Source of the DNA: Dyadobacter sp. SG02
GTDB taxonomy: Bacteria; Bacteroidota; Bacteroidia; Cytophagales; Spirosomataceae
Length of the DNA: 64,000 bases
Assembly: GCF_900109045.1 (NCBI RefSeq)
Contig: NZ_FNYL01000020.1
Span: 62,001 to 126,000, forward strand
Direction: 5' to 3'
Part shown: positions 33,108-41,204 of the stretch, in pieces
Position numbering within the stretch: position 1 is the first letter of the stretch
How the letters are laid out: each line of letters starts with the position of its first letter
The notes under the pieces: generated by a model
The model's database searches: none
Told to the model about the DNA's origin: nothing
The model's input: only the letters and a program-made list of their open reading frames with translations
Program-made: the position numbers and the translations under genes

Positions 33108-34154
33108 TTAGGGATGGCAAAGTACTTCCACACGGGTACCTTCGCCAGGACGCGAGTGCACCAGCAAGTCAAGTCCCGACTCTTCGGCCCTTTTCCGGAG
33201 GTTGAAAATCCCGTTTCCCTCGTACTCCCGGTCGGTGTCGTAGCCTTTCCCGTTGTCTTTGATTTCCAGGAAAAGCGCGTCGTTCAGGCGTTGGAGCCGC
33301 ACGCTCACGCCCGTAGCGGCCGAATGCTTGACCGCGTTGTTGATCGTTTCTTTGAATATCAGGTAAATGTTCTTGCGCTGCTCCATACTGAGCTGCAAGT
33401 CGGCCAGGCTGCTTTCCGACTGAAATTCGAGGTGCATATCGCATGCCGCAAGCGCCTGGTTAGCAAAGGAATGCATTTTATCGATCAGCTTTTGCAGGGA
33501 ATCGTTGCGCGGGTTAATGGCCCACACCGTGTCCTGCATCAGCTCCACCGATTCCCGGGAATTGTTGATAATGCGGTCGAGCACCGACAGCGTTTCCGGC
33601 GTGGCGTTTTTGCGCAGCAGCTCCACAAACAATGCAATGCTGTTGAGGTTCGAGCCCACCTCGTCGTGCAGGTCGGAGGCGATCTGATTTCGGAGATATT
33701 GTAGTTTAAGTTTCTGCCGAAAGTTGTAAAGGTTGAAAATGTAGATCCCAACCCCCGCCACCACGGCCACATATAAGGTAAGCAGGGGAATAAACCACCA
33801 GGCATTCCAGAATGCGGCCTCTTTGCGGATGACAACCCTGCTTGTTTTCAGCACCTTCGAATGAGCATCCAATACCCTGAAATGCAGCTGGTAATAGCCC
33901 TTCCTGAGCGTCTCGTAACGCACCGCAGGATAAACGGCTGGGATCCACCCGTCATCGATCGGGTCCATTTTGAATGCGTAGCTCACGCCCTGGCCCGGAT
34001 GCTGGGGAAGTTCAAGGAAAAATTCATCCACTGCCTCGGGCACATACAGCGTATCCGGCAACCCCGCATACGGCTTGCCATTGACTCGGCACCCGCCGGC
34101 CGAAAACGGGTCGGCGCCAGCAAAAAGCAACAGTATACAGATCACGGGCTGCAT
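33108..34154 (-). CDS. Short sensor histidine kinase (HisKA_3/HATPase_c)
   Basis: A 348-residue kinase with a signal-like start and a periplasmic part of about 90 residues. The latter looks like a lone Y_Y_Y-type Ig domain (YAFKMDPIDDGWIPAVYPAV). One transmembrane helix (WWFIPLLTLYVAVVAGVGIY) follows near 118-140. A HisKA_3 dimerisation helix with the phospho-His in ASDLHDEVGSNLNSIALFVE and a HATPase with DNGKGYDTD and EGNGIFNLRKRA complete it. Related Bacteroidota kinases carry a long beta-propeller before the Y_Y_Y domain; here it is absent. Its partner is the response regulator that follows. Confidence 0.88.
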   Translation of the reverse strand: MQPVICILLLFAGADPFSAGGCRVNGKPYAGLPDTLYVPEAVDEFFLELPQHPGQGVSYAFKMDPIDDGWIPAVYPAVRYETLRKGYYQLHFRVLDAHSKVLKTSRVVIRKEAAFWNAWWFIPLLTLYVAVVAGVGIYIFNLYNFRQKLKLQYLRNQIASDLHDEVGSNLNSIALFVELLRKNATPETLSVLDRIINNSRESVELMQDTVWAINPRNDSLQKLIDKMHSFANQALAACDMHLEFQSESSLADLQLSMEQRKNIYLIFKETINNAVKHSAATGVSVRLQRLNDALFLEIKDNGKGYDTDREYEGNGIFNLRKRAEESGLDLLVHSRPGEGTRVEVLCHP

Positions 34155-34277
34155 CGTTTCGGCGGTTTACTCATCAAATTAGGAAGATCTGCCCAAGGTC
34201 TGAGGTTGTGGTGGGATAACTTATTTACCGGCAATTATCGTCCCGAAAGGATTAATGATTATTTACCTGACGCAATT

Positions 34278-34688
34278 TCAGAACAATAACGACTTTCGGT
34301 TACATTTTACCAAAAGCAATTTGTGAGTGCCGTAAAAAAGTCCAACTAACACCATGTCATAAATTTTCATTGGGAAATTCCCTATCATTTCCACGCATCC
34401 CATACAAGCTCCATTGTCTATCCAAACATAGTCATCTTCAATGCGTATTGCAGGAAGTTTCCTGCTCAAATTCCTAAATAATTCAACACGGCTAAATTGG
34501 ATCCCAGTAAAATAGTTTTCTAGAGTGCTGTCGTTGTGTACAATACAATTCCTAAGTGCAATGATGCTTTTAATTGTTGAAAAGTCATCACTTCCGAAAT
34601 CAAAATCTACCGTGTCAAACCTTTTGCAGTAAAAAGCATAGAAAATGGTCCTGAGCTCGATTTCAAACTGTCTGCCGTTTCGGGGCAC
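34278..34688 (-). pseudogene. N-terminally truncated HEPN-domain protein
   Basis: The frame reads DDFSTIKSIIALRNCIVHND near residues 48-67. RNCIVH has the HEPN ribonuclease form R-polar-x3-H, in the helix context seen in MAE_28990-like and RiboL-PSP HEPN proteins. Homologues normally have a helical N-terminal half that is missing here, and the frame begins within 20 bases of the insertion-sequence remnant. I read this as a HEPN gene cut by the element. The remaining 70 residues (VWIDNGACMGCVEMIGNFPM) are unassigned. Confidence 0.5.
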
Positions 34689-34694
34689 TTACAG

Positions 34695-35590
34695 TTTCGG
34701 ATAATGACCCCTTTCAGGCCAAAGGACAGGTCAAGCCATCGCATCATTGCGATTACATCTGCCTGTCGAACGCTGCGCTGCAGGATCCAGCACAAAATTC
34801 GGCGACTGTAACGTCCATAATAGCTAGTTGATAATAGTACCGGGATTCGCCCTGCACCGCCGGGCGGCCCCGCCAAATGTACTTGATCTCAAGGCTCAAA
34901 TACTCCATCGGACGTTCAGCTTCTATGCGAGGATGTTTTACCCACTTTCTCTTCCCTTGGACCTGTATACGTTTGCCCGACAGTAAATGATGCTGTTTCA
35001 TAAGCTGGTAGACCTTCTTGGCATTGAGCCCATACTCCATATCACGGAGCTCTTCGGTCATTTTCCGGTACCCGTACACACAGTAGTCCATAGTAAGAAT
35101 GGCGCGTATTTGATCGACAACCACGGTGTTTTCCACCAATGCGATGCCACCAACTATCGTATGTGTGCTGGGTCTTATGCCTCTTACACCTTCCCGAGCC
35201 TTGTAATACAGGCTGCTCTTGGGAACACCGGCCCACTGACAAAGATCAGCAACAGGCCACTTGCCTCTATACTGTGCGATCATTTTCTTCCTTTCGGATA
35301 ATGGGCATCGCTTTTTTTTAAAGCTCGCTCTTGAATTCGAGTTCAAGCGCCTGATTGGCGATGATTTTTTTTAACCGGGTATTTTCTTCTTCCAGCGCTC
35401 GAAGTTGGGGATCGATCTTTTTATAACCAGGTTTAAACCGTCCCTGCCTTTGGAAAGATATTTACATTTCCAATTACTAAGAACAGAATATGCGAGATTA
35501 TTCTTCCGGGCTGTTTCGGTTGGGCCCTCCCGCTCGGCTTCCTGAAGAATACTGTATTTCTCCTCCGGTGTATATCTGAGTCACGAATGC
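34695..35590 (-). mobile_element. Remnant of an IS3-family insertion sequence
   Basis: Minus-strand pieces of both IS3 open reading frames are present. From about 35,588 an orfA-like HTH reads RYTPEEKYSILQEAEREGPT then ETARKNNLAYSVLSNWK, but in frames broken by indels. It continues to a leucine-zipper-like ALEEENTRLKKIIANQALEL in another frame. orfB follows at 35,346. Past 34,870 orfB shifts frame (YSRRILCWILQRS, then WLDLSFGLKGVIIRN) and ends abruptly before the second and third DDE acidic residues. The 3-prime terminal part and inverted repeat are therefore lost. It is dead, and lies between a broken HEPN gene and attachment-like copy C. Confidence 0.85.
34753..35346 (-). pseudogene. IS3-type transposase orfB, truncated and frameshifted
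   Basis: The 197-residue frame has the usual orfB N terminus: CQWAGVPKSSLYYKAREG, then VYGYRKMTEELRDMEYGLNA and KKVYQLMKQHHLLSG, followed by the start of the rve core, SLEIKYIWRG and YYYQLAIMDVT. The first DDE Asp position in IMDV is present. The chain continues only after a frame change and lacks the catalytic Glu region. Confidence 0.85.
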
Positions 35591-36015
35591 AACTTCTATT
35601 TCTTTACTTTAGCCAAGAAAGATTGTAATCCAGATAATACTGTACGTAGTTCGCTATTTGCTAAATGTATTCGATATCACTCCACCCCAAAACTGGTAAT
35701 CGATAGTTGCCGCAAAGAAGAGGTACTGAAATCTTGGAATAAAGCTTTAACTTTGATACCGATGCTGGATAACTAAAACGCATCAAAACGCGCTAAAAAA
35801 ATCGGTTATCGTTTCGGTTTCCTATTTTGAAGGGAATTGCAAATAACTGATATACAGGAGTTTTCAAAAAATAAATTGTGCCCAGCGGAATAGCCTCTGG
35901 CAAGGCAAATTGGTTTTTTGTCCTTCAAAAAATTTTCTCTTTTAGACTTTTTGGAAATAAGTGTACCATTTTGCACCAGGTCGTGTCAAAGCATCCGGTA
36001 ACCTTTTCGGTAACC
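35575..36015. repeat. Attachment-site-like repeat, copy C
   Basis: Degenerate arm pairs GGTTATC/GGTTTCC lie at 35,804-35,810/35,816-35,822, the core GCCCAGCGGAAT at 35,880, and intact GGTAACC pairs at 35,997-36,003/36,009-36,015. Spacings (76 bases to the core, 193 between pairs) match copies A and B. From 35,575 to the core it is closely similar to copy B, including minus-strand codons RTVLSGLQSFLAKVKK. The core-to-right segment is less conserved and lacks the hairpin seen in B. The IS3 remnant adjoins its left edge. Confidence 0.6.
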
Positions 36016-36137
36016 CGGGTTGTTTGACAATCAAGTAAAGTTTAGGCTTTCAAACTAACTAGTGTTAAAATCTAGCGTCTGAAGCAACCAAAGGACCTTG
36101 ACCACCAAGTATAGTGGTACCGTGAAAACGGACCGGC

Positions 36138-37259
36138 TTAATCCTGTGCGCCACTTATCCCAGAGTGATATACTTTTCCACTCTTCATTACAACACAGGC
36201 TGAAGAAACAACCCCGGCGAAACCCATAACGGAAATCCACTTGATGGCGCCGGTGTTAGCATCGAGGGCATAAGTGTATGGGCTAAATTCAGATGCGTAT
36301 ACCACATCACCGGTGACGGTCGGACTTGAAACGGTATTTTTGGACAGCGGAAAGTCCCATTTTTTCAAGCCGGTGACCGCGTCGACTGCGTACAGTTGTC
36401 CAACCTCACGGCTGCTGAAATAGACGATGCCATTACGAACCGTGGGACTGCTCGCGCCATAAAAAGTGGTAAACTCCCATTTTTTTGTTCCGGTAGCCGC
36501 ATCTAAAGCGTACAACTTCTGGTTACCGGCCATGGCATACACCACGCCGCCTGCAACTGTTGGAGACGAAGTAATACCGAAACCTATCAGAGCTTCCCAT
36601 TTTTGAATTCCGGTCGCAGCGTCAATTGCGACAAATTTTTCAAGATCGCCTGTGTAGACCAGACCGTTAGCAAATGTTGGACTAACGCTTAAACCCATAT
36701 CCGTCCAGCCCATCGCAAACTCCCATTTTTTCATACCGGTAGCGGCATCAATCGCATATAATTTTTTGGCGTCATTCTCGATATATACTACACCGTTTAC
36801 AACCATTGGGCTTGAAGAAATTGGTTCACCAGTCGGGAACTCCCATTTTTTTGTACCCACATCCATATTCACTGCGTATAGCCTTCCGTCACGGCTTCCG
36901 AAATATACCAGCTCACTGGTTACCATTGGGCTCGAATGAATATCACCATTGGCAGCAAATTCCCATTTTTTTGCTCCGGTAGCGGCATCAAATGCGTGTA
37001 GTTTTTTATCAGTACTCCCGACATACACAACACCATTTGCAACGGTAGGGCTGGATAGAATTCTCCCACCTGTTACAGCCGCCCATTTTTCTGCCCCATT
37101 AGCTGCATCAAGTGCGTATAAGTTAAAGTTATAACTACCCAGGTAGATGGTTTCGGCAACATCATGTTCAGGCTGGGGTTCGAGGACAGATTGTTCTTTC
37201 TTGCACGACGTGAAAATATTCACGAATACCAGGAGCACAAATAGATTGATAAACTTCAT
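36138..37259 (-). CDS. Eight-bladed PQQ-like beta-propeller lipoprotein (BamB-like fold)
   Basis: From the ATG at 37,259 the protein is 373 residues with a lipoprotein signal ending FTSCKKEQ. Eight near-identical repeats of about 40 residues follow, each with the PQQ-repeat phrase of the form LYALDAATGTKKWEF and a strand such as SSPTVANGVVY. Eight W-motifs can be counted, so it is a full eight-bladed propeller. Despite the fold there is no sign that PQQ is bound. BamB of the outer-membrane assembly complex shares this fold, but many stand-alone Bacteroidota lipoproteins do too. The strong DNA-level similarity between blades suggests recent repeat expansion. Confidence 0.88.
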   Translation of the reverse strand: MKFINLFVLLVFVNIFTSCKKEQSVLEPQPEHDVAETIYLGSYNFNLYALDAANGAEKWAAVTGGRILSSPTVANGVVYVGSTDKKLHAFDAATGAKKWEFAANGDIHSSPMVTSELVYFGSRDGRLYAVNMDVGTKKWEFPTGEPISSSPMVVNGVVYIENDAKKLYAIDAATGMKKWEFAMGWTDMGLSVSPTFANGLVYTGDLEKFVAIDAATGIQKWEALIGFGITSSPTVAGGVVYAMAGNQKLYALDAATGTKKWEFTTFYGASSPTVRNGIVYFSSREVGQLYAVDAVTGLKKWDFPLSKNTVSSPTVTGDVVYASEFSPYTYALDANTGAIKWISVMGFAGVVSSACVVMKSGKVYHSGISGAQD

Positions 37260-37502
37260 TTTAAACTGGTAATAACAGGTTTCGACAGCACGGATGGTAT
37301 GAGTCAATCGCTAGCCTAGTGGAATTGTTTTTTCTCGGTGGGGAAGCAATCTCTCGTAGATAGAATCTTGAAATGTATATTTATAAAACAGCGTCGGCAG
37401 GGAATATTCATAAAGTTATTGGATCTTTACAAATAATTTCGCAACTCGTTTACTGTTCGATTTTTCAGGACTCGACAATTCTCTGCAAAAGTAACCTCAC
37501 GT

Positions 37503-37931
37503 ATGAAATCTAATGCAAGGTGCCTTCTTGATTTGGACTCGACGATCACACTTTCGCCGGTAGCTCCAACCAATTTGGTAAACAAACATAATCAACTTTT
37601 AAAAAAGAATGTGGATGATTTCAGCGTCGAAGATATTAGATTTATGATCGGCCAAAGAACTGCGTTAGAAATTCTACTTCCACGAGCCATTGAGCTGTTA
37701 AACGAAAATATTATTGCAGAAGGAGATCTTTTTGAAGGAGACCTATTGCTGAGTGTGGTTTCTCTCGACGAAATTTTTTGGAGCCGAAACATAAGGTGGT
37801 ATAACCAGATCAGTGAACTGATTTATAAATCTCTCACTGATGTTGAATTAATTCCACTTTCAAAACTAGTGTTGAAAGCGGTCAACCATTTCCTCGGTCT
37901 TCGTGAAAACGGTAACCTCGTTAACAACTAA
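37503..37931 (+). CDS. CdiI-type immunity protein (CdiI_3-like), orphan
   Basis: A 142-residue all-alpha-looking protein. The segment FSVEDIRFMIGQRTALEILL (residues 40-59), then PRAIELLNENIIAEGDLFEG and DLLLSV, matches the pattern I know for contact-dependent growth-inhibition immunity proteins ('EDLRxLIGQ....L.P.A...L..NPLAEGDxYxGDLL'). No polymorphic toxin gene lies in the window, so it is an orphan immunity gene. Such genes often accumulate singly in accessory regions and give protection against neighbours' toxins. Confidence 0.72.
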   Translation: MKSNARCLLDLDSTITLSPVAPTNLVNKHNQLLKKNVDDFSVEDIRFMIGQRTALEILLPRAIELLNENIIAEGDLFEGDLLLSVVSLDEIFWSRNIRWYNQISELIYKSLTDVELIPLSKLVLKAVNHFLGLRENGNLVNN

Positions 37932-38189
37932 TCAGGTAGTAAATACATTAACTAGGATTAATGGGTTCAGTATGTTAGATTTTTAGTAAAAGGAAACACG
38001 TTAATTGAAGCCAAATAAAGTCATTTCATTCGACCCCAAATTCAGTCACCTCTCGGATTCGCTAAATTAATTGACCGAATCAGGCATCTGACATCAATCC
38101 CAGATTGATTATCTCCCAACTAAGATCCCTATTTCCTTCCATGATCGAATAAACCTTATCGGCAATTTGTTAAGCCAGTTTCATTTTAT

Positions 38190-38846
38190 TCATATTTCGT
38201 TCATTCCGAGAATCTCTTTGAGCGCCAGAACATTGTCGATGCCCAGTTTCGAAAAAATGGCGGCTTTGAATGTGCTGATCGTTGAGAGATGGAGCCCTGT
38301 TTTTTCGGCGATGGACGAGGTCGACATTCCCTGTACGAGGTAGTCGGCAACTTCTTTTTGCCTTCGCGTGAGCAGATCCCATCTTTTTTGCGGGGTATGG
38401 CTGGCAATCATGTATTCGAATATGAACACCATATGCTCAGCGCTCAGATATCGCTTCCCGCTCATGACGGACCTGATGCAAACCAGCATTTCCGATATAT
38501 CCGCATATTTGGACAGATAGCCGTTAACCCCCTTTTTAAAGTAATCGATGATCACCTCGGGTTGCATTTCGGGGCCATATACGATTACCCGCGAACCGGA
38601 ATATTTCTGTCTGATTTCTGAGATGGATGGATATCCCTCTTCTTCAAAATCCGCATGCAACACATAAATAAGGAGATCAGGCTCGGGCCGCCCTGCATGC
38701 TGGTTGTAATCCCGCATATCCTTTGATTCTACAATCTCTGCTTCCTCGAAATTTTCCCTGAGCAGAATCGCCAGGCCCATGCGCATTACCGGGTGGGTAT
38801 CAAAAATTGCAAACGTCGGACGGGAAAGAGCCTGGTGGATATTCAT
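38190..38846 (-). CDS. Receiver-LuxR regulator lacking the phosphoacceptor aspartate
   Basis: About 218 residues from the ATG at 38,846. The C-terminal GerE helix-turn-helix is normal: LTRRQKEVADYLVQGMSTSS and TGLHLSTISTFKAAIFSKLG. The receiver is degenerate. The acidic pair is reduced to one Asp (AIFDTHP), and the residue aligned with the phosphoacceptor Asp is Val in PDLLIYVLHADF. The conserved Lys is kept in GYLSKYA. It therefore cannot be phosphorylated in the standard way and probably acts as a constitutive or ligand-controlled regulator. It is divergent from the desaturase gene, 223 bases away, a possible target. Confidence 0.85.
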   Translation of the reverse strand: MNIHQALSRPTFAIFDTHPVMRMGLAILLRENFEEAEIVESKDMRDYNQHAGRPEPDLLIYVLHADFEEEGYPSISEIRQKYSGSRVIVYGPEMQPEVIIDYFKKGVNGYLSKYADISEMLVCIRSVMSGKRYLSAEHMVFIFEYMIASHTPQKRWDLLTRRQKEVADYLVQGMSTSSIAEKTGLHLSTISTFKAAIFSKLGIDNVLALKEILGMNEI

Positions 38847-39069
38847 AGATAAAGGTAGCTGCAATTAACATAGCAATCGCCTTTTCGTCAGCTTATTAAA
38901 AAGTTTTTCAAATCTCGAAAACCATTGATGTTACTCTCCAATTTCTTTGAGAATTTTCTACAATATATATTGATTTTCAGCGTTTTATATCAAACGGCCC
39001 ATGCCAGAGCAGATTTAGCATCCTGTATCTTCCAAAGTCATTTTACTACACGGACTTAACTGGAAGAAC

Positions 39070-40179
39070 ATGAACACAGAGACTAAAATCAAGTTTGTCG
39101 CTATCGACAAAACCCTTTTCTTCCCCACCCTTAAAAAGAGGGTTGAGCAATATTTCACAGAAAATCGTAAATCAAGGTATGCCAACAAGTTGATGGTCCT
39201 GAAAGCGATCGTTTTGCTGACTGCTTATGTGCTGCCTTTTCTCGTAATACTATTGTTGGCGCCTGATTTCTGGATAAGTATGATACTTTGGCTGGTGATG
39301 GGCGCCGCCATTTCGGGAATCGGGATGAGTGTGATGCATGACGCCAACCACGGCGCATTCTCCCAAAATCCAATGGTGAACAAATGGGTAGGCTTTACGA
39401 TTTGCCTTGCCGGTGCGGGGGTATCCAATTGGAAATGGCAGCATAATATCCTGCACCATACCTACACCAACGTCGCCAACCTGGACGAGGACATCAAGGA
39501 CCGGGGCGTGATCAAGTTGTCGCCGCATGAAACGGTAAAGCCCTTTCACCGTTTTCAATGGATGTACGCGTTCTTTTTTTACGGCATACTGACCTTGTAT
39601 TGGGTGTTGCTGAAAGACTTTATCCAGTACGTGCATTTCATTAAATCCGGGTTGAACCGTCAGACAAAGCGCGAAAACCGGCAAATGCTTGCCGGGCTGA
39701 TCGTGATGAAGCTGGTTTATCTAGGCATATTTTTTGTGCTGCCGACACTCGTTTTTCACATTCCGTTCGGTTTTATCCTGGCCGGCTTTTTGCTCATGCA
39801 TTTCTTTGCGGGCCTCGTGCTGACGGTGATCTTTCAGCTCGCCCACTCGGTGGAAGGAACCCAGTACCCGGTGCCGAATCCGGAAGGCATTATAGAAAAG
39901 GACTGGGCCGTGCACCAAATGGAGACCACCGTCAACTTCTCACCGGGAAATAAGTGGCTGAGCTGGTATATAGGCGGTTTGAACTTCCAGATCGAACATC
40001 ACCTTTTCCCCAAAATATGCCACATTCATTATCCGGGGATCGCGCCTATCGTCAAAAAAACGGCCAGGGAATTTGGACTGAACTACATGGAACATCGGAC
40101 TTTTATGATGGCGTTCAAGTCCCATATCGCCTCACTGAAAAAGTTCGGAATGCCCCGTTTTAACGAGGGGATCGTTTAA
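39070..40179 (+). CDS. Membrane fatty-acid (acyl-lipid) desaturase
   Basis: A 369-residue di-iron membrane desaturase. The three histidine boxes are HDANH near residue 97, HNILHHTYTN near 132 (HxxxHH form) and QIEHHLFP near 308. Q in the third box is typical of front-end (delta-5/delta-6-like) desaturases. Four transmembrane helices lie in two pairs, at about 43-85 and 165-245. There is no fused cytochrome b5 domain. It introduces a double bond into membrane acyl chains, likely for cold adaptation. GGAAGA precedes the ATG. Confidence 0.93.
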   Translation: MNTETKIKFVAIDKTLFFPTLKKRVEQYFTENRKSRYANKLMVLKAIVLLTAYVLPFLVILLLAPDFWISMILWLVMGAAISGIGMSVMHDANHGAFSQNPMVNKWVGFTICLAGAGVSNWKWQHNILHHTYTNVANLDEDIKDRGVIKLSPHETVKPFHRFQWMYAFFFYGILTLYWVLLKDFIQYVHFIKSGLNRQTKRENRQMLAGLIVMKLVYLGIFFVLPTLVFHIPFGFILAGFLLMHFFAGLVLTVIFQLAHSVEGTQYPVPNPEGIIEKDWAVHQMETTVNFSPGNKWLSWYIGGLNFQIEHHLFPKICHIHYPGIAPIVKKTAREFGLNYMEHRTFMMAFKSHIASLKKFGMPRFNEGIV

Positions 40180-40280
40180 ATTCAATGCACGCTTCTTGTT
40201 CCCGTCTTTCCGGCAGAACCTAAGACGGAATCCCTGCCGCTCCCAATCACCCTATTTCTAATCCCACTAACAGATTATTT

Positions 40281-41147
40281 ATGACATTGATAAGCATATC
40301 CCATAAAACTGTATACACCTACGACAGAAGCGTTTTTCTCTCGCCTCATCAGTTCAGACTCAGGCCGACGGCTCATTCTTCGGCACAAATCGAATCCTAT
40401 GCATTGATGATCCAGCCAGATAGCCACACGACGCACTGGCAACAGGATGTATTCGGGAATTTTATAGCACGCGTCGATTTTGACGGCCCGATGGAGTCGA
40501 TGACTTTGACTGTCCGGATCGATGCTTTACTAACTCCCTATGACCCATTTAATGTCCGTATAGACGATTATGCGCAACACTATCCATTCCAATATCCGTT
40601 CACACTGCACCAGGACCTTCTCTCTTACCTTGAAATTATAGACCATGGGCCGAACCTTGCCCTATTTATCCAGCAGTTGAATTTATCAGATGGGGACATC
40701 CTTGGATTTCTCGTATCGCTCAATAACAGGGTCTTCACCCACATTAACTATCTAAAAAGAGAAGAAGAAGGTGTTTGGTCATCCGAACAGACCTTGAAAG
40801 AGCGCAGTGGATCTTGCCGGGACTCCGCCTGGCTATTGGTGCAGGTGACGCGGCACCTGGGGTTGGCCAGCCGTTTTGTTTCCGGGTATCTGGTACAATC
40901 CGATCAAAGGGGCCTTCCGGTTTCCGTGGATTTGCATGCGTGGGCAGAAGTATTTATACCCGGCGCGGGCTGGATAGGACTGGACACGACCTCGGGACTG
41001 TTTACCAGTGAAGGCCACATTCCGCTCGCGGCAACGCCCCGTCCGGTAGATTCTGCGCCGGTCACGGGAACAACCAGCCCATGCGTTGCTTCCATCCGCT
41101 ACGAGACCAAAGTGCACCCGCAAACACTTTCGCTGCGTGCCGAATAA
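40281..41147 (+). CDS. Transglutaminase-like protein
   Basis: A 288-residue protein with an N-terminal beta domain (residues 1-90: SISHKTVYTYDRSVFLSPHQ, the bacterial transglutaminase N-terminal domain) and a transglutaminase core. The core has the catalytic Cys in RSGSCRDSAWLLVQVTRHLG near 178, the His in DLHAWAEVFIP near 213 and the Asp in GLDTTSGLF near 228. The triad is complete. There is no signal peptide, so it is cytoplasmic. Such proteins often act as peptidases or amidases. It is followed after 57 bases by the glycosyltransferase gene; co-transcription is possible. Confidence 0.9.
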   Translation: MTLISISHKTVYTYDRSVFLSPHQFRLRPTAHSSAQIESYALMIQPDSHTTHWQQDVFGNFIARVDFDGPMESMTLTVRIDALLTPYDPFNVRIDDYAQHYPFQYPFTLHQDLLSYLEIIDHGPNLALFIQQLNLSDGDILGFLVSLNNRVFTHINYLKREEEGVWSSEQTLKERSGSCRDSAWLLVQVTRHLGLASRFVSGYLVQSDQRGLPVSVDLHAWAEVFIPGAGWIGLDTTSGLFTSEGHIPLAATPRPVDSAPVTGTTSPCVASIRYETKVHPQTLSLRAE

Positions 41148-41204
41148 TCCAGGGTAATCCCGGTTAATTAAGTTATCTTAGAAGATAATCAACAGACTGC
41201 CGGA

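Noticed and set aside
34184..34289. Plus-strand codons LRLWWDNLFTGNYRPERIND before the HEPN fragment
   Set aside because: Protein-like in appearance, but only 35 codons, no homologue that I recognise and no start; probably chance.
36490..37120. Regular CCCATTTTT repeats suggesting a CRISPR-like array
   Set aside because: They are the conserved KKWEF codons of the propeller blades in a continuous reading frame.
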